This document shows, in pieces, positions 6,290 through 11,763 of a DNA stretch of 13,947 nt (the first letter of the stretch is position 1; each line of letters starts with the position of its first letter). The notes beneath the pieces were generated by a model that saw only the letters and a program-made list of their open reading frames with translations, did not search any database and was not told the DNA's origin. The DNA comes from JACQFK01 sp964604905 (lineage in GTDB: Bacteria; Planctomycetota; MHYJ01; JACPRB01), in NCBI GenBank assembly GCA_964604905.1, contig CAZSCC010000691.1, forward strand, positions 1 through 13,947, read 5' to 3'. Made by a program: the position numbers and the translations under genes.

Positions 6290-6300
6290 GGATCACCTCC
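6290..6300 (-). promoter_or_regulatory. Extended Shine-Dalgarno of the lipoprotein gene
   Basis: Read on the minus strand, GGAGGTGATCC immediately precedes the GTG at 6289, with GGAGG 6 nt from the start codon. The plus strand here reads GGATCACCTCC, the conserved 3' end of bacterial 16S rRNA, so pairing could extend over 11 bases. This decides the start in favour of GTG 6289 over ATG 6271. Confidence 0.85.
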
Positions 6301-6336
6301 CGTCTGCACCTGTTGGATCTCATCTTCCAGTTCGGA

Positions 6337-6349
6337 ATTCTCTGAGAAT
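6337..6349. promoter_or_regulatory. Inverted repeat upstream of the lipoprotein gene (possible operator)
   Basis: ATTCTCTGAGAAT is a perfect dyad with 6-bp arms and one central base. It lies about 50 bp upstream of the lipoprotein start, in the untranslated leader or promoter region. No regulator can be named. Confidence 0.5.
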
Positions 6350-6356
6350 CGTTTTG

Positions 6357-6377
6357 CGGAAAGGGAGGGACTTTCCG
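6357..6377. promoter_or_regulatory. Second inverted repeat upstream of the lipoprotein gene
   Basis: CGGAAAG at 6357-6363 and CTTTCCG at 6371-6377 form a perfect 7-bp dyad around GGAGGGA. T runs occur on both sides on the plus strand. On that strand it looks like a weak terminator, but no plus-strand gene lies upstream, so an operator or leader-RNA hairpin for the minus-strand lipoprotein gene is more likely. Confidence 0.5.
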
Positions 6378-6471
6378 TTTTCCAGCGCGGCGAGTCGGTG
6401 CAGGAGTGACGGTGACCCCCTTGTCAGAGTGATCACGTTTGATCCGAAAGTCTGTGGGCGTTGTGTCAGAA

Positions 6472-6490
6472 ACTAACATTTGGTGTTAGT
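6472..6490 (-). terminator. AT-rich hairpin downstream of the sulfatase/FGE operon
   Basis: ACTAACA at 6472-6478 and TGTTAGT at 6484-6490 form a perfect 7-bp stem with a 5-nt loop, 22 bp past the stop of the formylglycine-generating enzyme gene. On the minus strand only TTC follows the stem, so as an intrinsic terminator it is weak. It could equally be a regulatory dyad of the lipoprotein gene, whose start is about 180 bp away. Confidence 0.4.
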
Positions 6491-6512
6491 AAATGACTCC
6501 GCGCCTCCGCGG

Positions 6513-7523
6513 CTACTTCGCGTCCTTCGCGCAGCGGAAGCCGATATGGTTGGCGGCGGAGACGGTCTCGCCCTTCATGCGGCTCCCCATGACGTAGCGG
6601 GCGCAGTAGCTGTCGGCGCACAGGAAGGATCCGCCGCGCTGCACCCGCTTGGGCACCCCCGGCTCGTCGGGATCGTGGCTCGAGGACGGCCCCTTCGGAT
6701 CGTCGGACGGGCTGGACTTGTAATAGTCCTCCCGGTACCAGTCGGAACACCACTCCCAGACGTTTCCCGACATCTCGCTGAGGCCGTACCCGTTGGGCGG
6801 GTAGGTCGTCACGGGAGCGGTCGTCACGTAGCCGTCCTCGGCCGTGTTGAGCTTCGGGAACTCGCCCTGCCAGATGTTGGTCATCCATTTCCCGCCGGGC
6901 TTGAGCTCGCTCCCCCAGGCGAACCGGCAGCCGGCCAGCCCGCCGCGAGAGGCGAACTCCCATTCGGCTTCCGTGGGGAGCCGCTTGCCCGCCCACCGGG
7001 CGTAAGCCTCCGCGTCGTCGTAGCAGACGTGGACCACCGGATGGGTGTCGCGCCCCTGGATCGTGCTGCCCGGCCCTTCCGGGTGGCGCCAGTCGGCGCC
7101 GGCGACGAACTTGAACCAGGTCGCCCGCGGGTGCTCCTGCCCCTCCACCCTCTGCCCGGGCAGGAAGACGAACGAGCCGGGCGGGAGGTTCGCCATCGGC
7201 TTCTCCGCCACGGTGACGAACTTCGCGGCCTCGACGAACTTCGCGAACTCGGCGTTCGTCACCTCGGTGCGATCCATGAAGAAGGCGCCGACGATCACCT
7301 TATGGATGGGCCGCGCATCGGTCATCTGCGGGTGGTCGCTCCCCATGTCGAAGCTCCCCCCGGGGATCCAGACCATCCCGGGCGGCGGAGGAGGAGGCGG
7401 CTCCACCTTCCAGAAGCGCGCGCGGATCGATCCGTACGCGAGCCAGCCGAGGAAGAGGAGGAGCAGGAAGCCGGCGGGCAGGACGACCGGCCAGAAGGAG
7501 GAGGGTTCGTTCGCCTTTGCCAT
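6513..7523 (-). CDS. Membrane-anchored formylglycine-generating enzyme (sulfatase-modifying, FGE/SUMF1 family)
   Basis: 336 residues. In this family the enzyme oxidises the motif cysteine of sulfatases to C-alpha-formylglycine, using O2 and copper. A transmembrane helix (about 11-31) and a Pro7 linker (42-48) precede the catalytic domain (about 49-333). Hallmarks are HPVVHVCYDDAEAYARWAGK, RLPTEAEWEF, NIWQGEFP, GYGLSEMSGNVWEWCSDWY and RVQRGGSFLCADSYCARY. The last contains C302 and C307, spaced like human FGE Cys336 and Cys341 that bind copper. This separates it from the many FGE-like domains that lack the cysteine pair. It starts 7 nt after the second sulfatase stop, without an obvious ribosome binding site, so coupled translation is likely. 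Basic residues after the helix (R34, R36, K39) suggest by the positive-inside rule that the catalytic domain faces the cytoplasm, where it would meet sulfatases before export; this topology is inferred. Confidence 0.95.
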   Translation of the reverse strand: MAKANEPSSFWPVVLPAGFLLLLFLGWLAYGSIRARFWKVEPPPPPPPGMVWIPGGSFDMGSDHPQMTDARPIHKVIVGAFFMDRTEVTNAEFAKFVEAAKFVTVAEKPMANLPPGSFVFLPGQRVEGQEHPRATWFKFVAGADWRHPEGPGSTIQGRDTHPVVHVCYDDAEAYARWAGKRLPTEAEWEFASRGGLAGCRFAWGSELKPGGKWMTNIWQGEFPKLNTAEDGYVTTAPVTTYPPNGYGLSEMSGNVWEWCSDWYREDYYKSSPSDDPKGPSSSHDPDEPGVPKRVQRGGSFLCADSYCARYVMGSRMKGETVSAANHIGFRCAKDAK

Positions 7524-7530
7524 GGGGCGG

Positions 7531-8925
7531 CTATTGTACCTGCTTTCGGACCTTCGCCAAGAGCGCCTTCAGCCCGGCGATCGCCTCCACGTGCCGCGGA
7601 TCGCCGGCGAGGTTCGCGTGCTCGCCCGGGTCGGCGTCGTGATCGTAGAGCTCGGCCCCAGCGCGGCCGTCGTCCCACTCGGTGTAGCGCCACCGCTCGG
7701 TGCGGACGCTCCGGCCCATGATCGCCCCCCGCTTCACCTGCGTGTGCGCCGCCTTGTCCCACGCGGCGCGCGGGTCGGCGAGCAGCGGCCGCAGGCTCCG
7801 GCCTTCCAGGCCCGCGGGGAGCTCGAAGCCCGCGAGGTCGGCGAGGGTCGGATAGAGGTCGAGCAGCTCCACCGTCCGGCCGCACGCCTTCCCGTTCCCC
7901 TTCGCGCCCGGGGCGTAGACGACGAGCGGGACGCGCGCCGACTCCTCGAAGAGGCTCATCTTCTGCCACTGGCCGTGCTCGCCGAGCAGCCAGCCGTGGT
8001 CGCCGAAGAAGACGACGATCGTGTTCTCCGCGCGGCCCGAGCGCTCGAGGCCCTCGAGCAGCCGGCCCAGCTGGGCGTCCATGTAGCTCACGCTCGCGTA
8101 GTACGAACGGATCATCCGCCGCTGGTCCTCCGGCGCGACGCCGTAGTGGGGCGGCTTGACCGAGAGCGCCGCGGGCGGGACCTTGTCGGCGTGCTCCCGC
8201 GGGGCGGCGATCTTCTCCATCGGGTACATCTCGAACCACGCGGGTGGCGCGACGCACGGCACGTGGGGGCGGAAGAATCCCACCGCCAGGAAGAGCGGCC
8301 GGTCGCGCTTCTCGTTCAGGATCCGGATCGCCTCGGTCGCGATCTTCCCGTCGGTGTGTTCCTCGTCGGGTCCGTCGGAGTGATACCACGTGAGCGCGCC
8401 GCCGATGTTCTTGTTGGCCGGCGTGTAGTTGATGACTTTCGCCTCGTCGTCCTTCTCCCGCCCGCGGGGGTTGATCACGCGGTCCCACGACGCGGGATCG
8501 TCCACTCCGTCCGTCCCGATCTGGGCGGGGACGCCGTAGTGGAAGATTTTCCCGATCCGCACGGCGGCGTACCCCTGCTTCCGGAAGAACTGCGGGGAGC
8601 TGAGCGCGTCGGGGAGGGCCTTCCGGAAGTTCGTCTGGTTCTCGACGACGCCGGTCGTGTCGGGCCGCCTGCCGGTCATGAACGACGAGCGGCTGGGGTT
8701 GCAGAGCGGGTACTGGCAGTACGCGCGGTCGAACCGCACGCCGCGCGCGGCGAGGCGGTCGATGTTCGGCGTCCGCACGAGCGGGTGGCCGTACGCCCCC
8801 AGCCCGCTGTTCAGGTCGTCGGAGACGATGAAGAGGATGTCGGGGGGCGCCTTCCGGGAAGCGGTCGCCCGGTCCGCGCAGGAGGCCGGGAGCAGAAGGA
8901 GGAGGAGCGCGATCGCCCGGGTCAT
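7531..8925 (-). CDS. Sulfatase, iduronate-2-sulfatase-like
   Basis: 464 residues; a type I sulfatase, which hydrolyses sulfate esters. The N-terminal hydrophobic signal MTRAIALLLLLLPASC could be a signal peptidase I site or a non-canonical lipobox around C16, with proline at -3. The active site CNPSR at 75-79 (CQYPLCNPSRSSFMTG) contains C75, which becomes formylglycine. Metal ligands are D36 and D37 (FIVSDDLNSG), and the late Asp-His pair is in FFGDHGWLLGEHGQWQK. The start SDDLNSGLGAYGHPLVRTPN and the GDHGW motif are typical of the IDS-like branch common in Planctomycetota, but the true substrate cannot be read from sequence. ATG 8925 overlaps the stop of the preceding sulfatase by ATGA, so the genes are coupled. 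The FGE gene follows after 7 nt. The open frame continues upstream to 10050, but that part is a shadow of the other sulfatase. Confidence 0.95.
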   Translation of the reverse strand: MTRAIALLLLLLPASCADRATASRKAPPDILFIVSDDLNSGLGAYGHPLVRTPNIDRLAARGVRFDRAYCQYPLCNPSRSSFMTGRRPDTTGVVENQTNFRKALPDALSSPQFFRKQGYAAVRIGKIFHYGVPAQIGTDGVDDPASWDRVINPRGREKDDEAKVINYTPANKNIGGALTWYHSDGPDEEHTDGKIATEAIRILNEKRDRPLFLAVGFFRPHVPCVAPPAWFEMYPMEKIAAPREHADKVPPAALSVKPPHYGVAPEDQRRMIRSYYASVSYMDAQLGRLLEGLERSGRAENTIVVFFGDHGWLLGEHGQWQKMSLFEESARVPLVVYAPGAKGNGKACGRTVELLDLYPTLADLAGFELPAGLEGRSLRPLLADPRAAWDKAAHTQVKRGAIMGRSVRTERWRYTEWDDGRAGAELYDHDADPGEHANLAGDPRHVEAIAGLKALLAKVRKQVQ

Positions 8926-10424
8926 TTCCACGGCTGCACTCCGACCCGATCCGCCCAGGCGTCCCACTTCGCCGCCATCTCCTTCACCCGCGCGGGCTCC
9001 TTGTCGGCGAGGCCGGTCATCTCGGTGCGGTCGGCCTCGAGGTCGTAGAGCTCCCACCCGCCCTTGTGGCGGGCGACAAGCTTCCATTTTCCCTGGCGGA
9101 CGGCCTTGTTCCCCTCGTGTTCCCAGTAGATCGTCTCGTGCCCCTCGCGCGTCCCGGCCCGGAAGATCGGGGCGAGGCTCTTTCCCTCGAGCGGGGTGAT
9201 CTGGCGGCCCTGGAAAGTCTTCGGGTACTCCGCGCCGGCGACGTCGAGGCAGGTCGCCATGAGGTCGATCAGGTGGCCGGGCTGGCTGGTGAGCCCGCCG
9301 CCCTTCCGGATCACGGCCGGCCAGTGGGCGATGAGCGGGGTCGCGATCCCGCCCTCGTGGACCCAGTGCTTGTAGAGCCGGAACGGCGTGTTCGAGGCGT
9401 TGGCCCACGGGAGGCCGTAGCTCTCGAACGACTCTTTCGTGCCGATCTCCGCGCCCTTCTTGCCTCGGTGGATCTCCTCCGCGCAGCCGCCGTTGTCGGC
9501 GAGGAAGAGGACGAGGGTGTTGTCGTCCAGCTTCTCGAGCACGCGGCCGATGTTCTGGTCCATCCGGTCGATCTGGGCGGCGTAGACGGCCATCCGGAGG
9601 TCGCGTTCGTCGGCGTCCTTCACGTCGGTCCACGCGGGAGCCTTCTCGTCGCGCGGCGTGAGCGGCCACTTCGCGTCCACGATTCCCATCTCGATCTGCT
9701 TCCGGTGGCGGCGCTCGCGGAGCGCGTCCCAGCCGACCTTGTACGTGCCGCGGTACTTCGCGATCTCCTCGGGCCGCGCGTGGAGCGGCCAGTGGGGCGA
9801 GGTGAAGGCGAGGTAGAGGAAGTACGGCTTCTTGAGGTCCTTCGCCTCGTCGATGAACTTCACCGCGTGGTCGCTGAAGGCGTCGGTCATGTAGAAGTTC
9901 TCGCCGGACGAGGTGGTGGGCTCGCCGTCGAGCGCCATCTTCCGTCCCTTGTCGAGGCCGAAGTAGTTGCTCCCCCCGCTGATGAGGCTGTAGGTGCGGT
10001 CGAAGCCGCGGTCGACCGGCCAGTGGGGGCGGTTCTCGCCGACGTGCCACTTGCCGGCCATGAGGGTGCGGTAGCCGGCGGGGCGGAGCGCCTCGGCGAT
10101 CGTGACGCAGCGGTCGTTGAGGAAGCCCTGGTAGGCGGGGGTCCCGCGATTCTCGACCATGTGGCCCACGCCCGCCTGGTGGGCGTAGAGCCCGGTGAGG
10201 AGCGCCGCGCGGGTGGGGCAGCAGCGGGCGCCGTTGTAGAACTGGGTGAAGCGCAGGCCGCCCGCGGCGAGGCGGTCGAGCTGGGGCGTCCGGATCTCCG
10301 ACCCGTAGCAGCCGAGGTCGGAGAAGCCCATGTCGTCGGCCATGATGACGACGATGTTGGGCTTCGCGGCCTGCGGCCGGGCCGCAGCGGCGAGGATCAG
10401 GGCGAGGAGGCTGAGACGGATCAT
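8922..10424 (-). CDS. Sulfatase, arylsulfatase A-like
   Basis: 500 residues; a type I sulfatase with a cleavable signal peptide (MIRLSLLALILAAAARPQAA). Metal ligands D30 and D31 lie in VVIMADDMGFSDLGCYG. The active-site motif is CCPTR at 68-72 (ARCCPTRAALLTGLYAHQAG); C68 is the residue expected to become formylglycine, with R72 stabilising it. K125 and H127 (MAGKWHVGE), SPHWPLH and the later FLADNGG segment supply the remaining usual pocket residues. The C-terminal subdomain ends with GGWELYDLEADRTEMTGLAD, normal for the family, so it appears full length. It belongs to the arylsulfatase A-like (COG3119) group; the substrate is not predictable here. No good ribosome binding site precedes ATG 10424. 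It lies 61 bp after the HEAT-repeat gene and overlaps the next sulfatase by 4 nt. Confidence 0.95.
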   Translation of the reverse strand: MIRLSLLALILAAAARPQAAKPNIVVIMADDMGFSDLGCYGSEIRTPQLDRLAAGGLRFTQFYNGARCCPTRAALLTGLYAHQAGVGHMVENRGTPAYQGFLNDRCVTIAEALRPAGYRTLMAGKWHVGENRPHWPVDRGFDRTYSLISGGSNYFGLDKGRKMALDGEPTTSSGENFYMTDAFSDHAVKFIDEAKDLKKPYFLYLAFTSPHWPLHARPEEIAKYRGTYKVGWDALRERRHRKQIEMGIVDAKWPLTPRDEKAPAWTDVKDADERDLRMAVYAAQIDRMDQNIGRVLEKLDDNTLVLFLADNGGCAEEIHRGKKGAEIGTKESFESYGLPWANASNTPFRLYKHWVHEGGIATPLIAHWPAVIRKGGGLTSQPGHLIDLMATCLDVAGAEYPKTFQGRQITPLEGKSLAPIFRAGTREGHETIYWEHEGNKAVRQGKWKLVARHKGGWELYDLEADRTEMTGLADKEPARVKEMAAKWDAWADRVGVQPWK

Positions 10425-10485
10425 GATACAGGGTTCAACAGCCCCGCCCCGCTCGGAGTTTCCCCCAAACGCTCCGGAGGCCGGA

Positions 10486-11196
10486 CTACTTGCCGGCGGC
10501 GTTCCGGTGCCGGCCCCACCAGATGATCCACTCCTGAGAGGTGGTCCATTTCTCGCCGGTGATGGCCGCGAGGGCCTTGATCGTGGCGGGCAGCACGTCC
10601 TGGGCGAGCTTCTTCCGGGGGTCGTCGCCGCCGCCACCCGGGACGCCGAGGTCGACGCCGGCGTTGCCGGTGTTGTTCTTCTTGCTCTTGGCGTCCTGGC
10701 CGGTGATCTTCTCGTACTTCTTCATCAGCTCGATGATCGGGTCGATCGAGGTCGACTTCTTGATCTCGCCCGCCGTCGCGAGCGCCGCCTTGGCGATCTT
10801 GGCGTCCTTGTCCTCGAACCGCCCCTGGATCGTGGGGAGGGCGCCGTCGTCGCCCAGCTTGCCGAGGGCTTCCAGGATCGCGACGGCCAGGTCGGCCATG
10901 TCCTTGGTGCAGCCGCCGAGCGTGCCCAGGAGGACCGGGGTGGCCTTCTTCTTGTATTCGCTGAAGAGACCCAGGCCCTTGGCCGCGGCGATGCGCACGG
11001 GCATCTCTTCGCCCGCCAGGACGCCGGCCAGCCGGCTGAGGGTCTTCTCGTGCGGGGTCCTGGAGAGTTCGGTCGCGGCCGTGGCGCGGGCCGCGGTCGG
11101 GGCTCCCTTGATGGAGACCTTGAACCGCTCGAGGGCCTCTTCGGCCGCCTTGTCGTCGCCGGCGACGAGCGCCAGCAGCAGGATCGTGTTGAGCAT
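10486..11196 (-). CDS. HEAT-repeat protein, probably exported
   Basis: 236 residues. A short hydrophobic start (MLNTILLLALVAG) looks like a signal peptide, though it lacks a basic n-region. Helical HEAT-type repeats fill about 32-165, for example LAGVLAGEEMPVRIAAAKGLG, MADLAVAILEALGKLGDDGAL and DAKIAKAALATAGEI. A Gly/Lys-rich loop (170-195) leads to the ending ALAAITGEKWTTSQEWIIWW, a phrase often seen at the end of planctomycete HEAT proteins. HEAT arrays are scaffolds; no catalytic residues are seen. The ATG at 11196 is preferred to the upstream start at 11277 because GGGAGA lies 8 nt before it and a signal-like segment follows, while the longer form adds a non-conserved-looking leader. It is first in the directon leading to the sulfatases, but the 61-bp gap leaves a shared transcript unproven. 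Confidence 0.82.
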   Translation of the reverse strand: MLNTILLLALVAGDDKAAEEALERFKVSIKGAPTAARATAATELSRTPHEKTLSRLAGVLAGEEMPVRIAAAKGLGLFSEYKKKATPVLLGTLGGCTKDMADLAVAILEALGKLGDDGALPTIQGRFEDKDAKIAKAALATAGEIKKSTSIDPIIELMKKYEKITGQDAKSKKNNTGNAGVDLGVPGGGGDDPRKKLAQDVLPATIKALAAITGEKWTTSQEWIIWWGRHRNAAGK

Positions 11197-11270
11197 GATC
11201 GTCTTCTCCCGTATGGCCCTACTCGATGAACGTGGATGATACGCCCCCAAAAGTACGAAATCCATAAAAT

Positions 11271-11285
11271 TCCCCATAATGGGGA
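11271..11285. promoter_or_regulatory. 15-bp dyad in the divergent promoter region (possible operator)
   Basis: TCCCCATAATGGGGA is a perfect inverted repeat with 7-bp arms and one central base. It lies in the 172-bp region between the divergent HEAT gene (start 11196) and prolyl isomerase gene (start 11369), the natural place for a shared operator. AT-rich DNA flanks it (ccataaaatt on the left) in an otherwise GC-rich region, consistent with a promoter. Confidence 0.55.
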
Positions 11286-11368
11286 GTCACCCATGAGCGC
11301 TTCCGCGGATTTCTCTGGGCGGGGCCGTGTCTTCCTCGTATCCTCGGGAATCCATTGAGGGGCAGGCC

Positions 11369-11734
11369 ATGGCGAAGGAACCCGAGCGCATCTCCGTTCA
11401 GCACATCCTGATCTCGTTCGCGGGGGCGGGGACCTCCGCCACGCGGACGAAGGCGGCGGCCGAGAAGCTGGCGGGCGAGACCCTGGCCCGCGCGAAGAAG
11501 GGCGAAGACTTCGACGCGCTCGTCCGGGAGCTCACCGACGACTCGCCTCCCGGCATCTACGCCATGTGCAACCGGGGACAGCGCGCGAAATCGTCCGGCG
11601 AGTACGAGCGCGACGGCATGGTCCCTGCGTTCGGCAACGTGGGCTTCGTCCTCCCGGTGGGCGGCATCGACACGGCGGCCTTCGACCCCCGGACCAGCCC
11701 CTACGGCTGGCACATCATCAAGCGCCTGACGTGA
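11369..11734 (+). CDS. Parvulin-type peptidyl-prolyl cis-trans isomerase, single domain
   Basis: 121 residues forming one PpiC/parvulin rotamase domain with no signal peptide or membrane helix, so probably cytoplasmic. It would catalyse isomerisation of X-Pro bonds during folding. The expected segments are VQHILISF (H12), a helix with ARAKKGEDFDALVRELTDDSP (acidic D57/D58 in the usual Cys/Asp place), MVPAFGNVGF (M84, F88) and YGWHIIKRL (H115). The middle (GIYAMCNRGQRAKSSGEYERDG, about 62-83) departs from the usual GGDLGWFGRG, so it may have altered specificity. ATG 11369 is chosen over the upstream in-frame start at 11327 because GAGGGG lies about 6 nt before it and the domain begins soon after. 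The stop lies inside the left arm of the convergent hairpin at 11731-11763. Confidence 0.9.
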   Translation: MAKEPERISVQHILISFAGAGTSATRTKAAAEKLAGETLARAKKGEDFDALVRELTDDSPPGIYAMCNRGQRAKSSGEYERDGMVPAFGNVGFVLPVGGIDTAAFDPRTSPYGWHIIKRLT

Positions 11735-11763
11735 TAGATTTCAAAGAGTTTGAAATCTATCAC
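11731..11763. terminator. Perfect 15-bp-stem hairpin holding the stops of two convergent genes
   Basis: GTGATAGATTTCAAA (11731-11745) and its exact complement (11749-11763) are separated by only GAG. The TGA of the prolyl isomerase gene (11732-11734) and the TGA of the haem-domain gene (minus strand, 11762-11760) lie at mirror positions near the base of the stem. It probably serves as a bidirectional transcript end. It has no T tract on either side and an AT-rich stem, so it is not a textbook intrinsic terminator. Confidence 0.75.

Noticed and set aside
7395..7415. Proline-codon run in the FGE gene as a CRISPR or satellite repeat
   Set aside because: It is a short run of Pro codons forming a protein linker, with no spacers or repeat units.
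8926..10050. Upstream continuation of the second sulfatase frame, which would give a fusion of 839 residues
   Set aside because: This part is out of frame with the arylsulfatase motifs, reads as low-complexity shadow, and the ATGA overlap with a signal peptide marks the true start at 8925.
11197..11277. Extended start of the HEAT-repeat protein
   Set aside because: The 27 extra residues run through the dyad and likely promoter, whereas ATG 11196 has a ribosome binding site and a signal-like segment.
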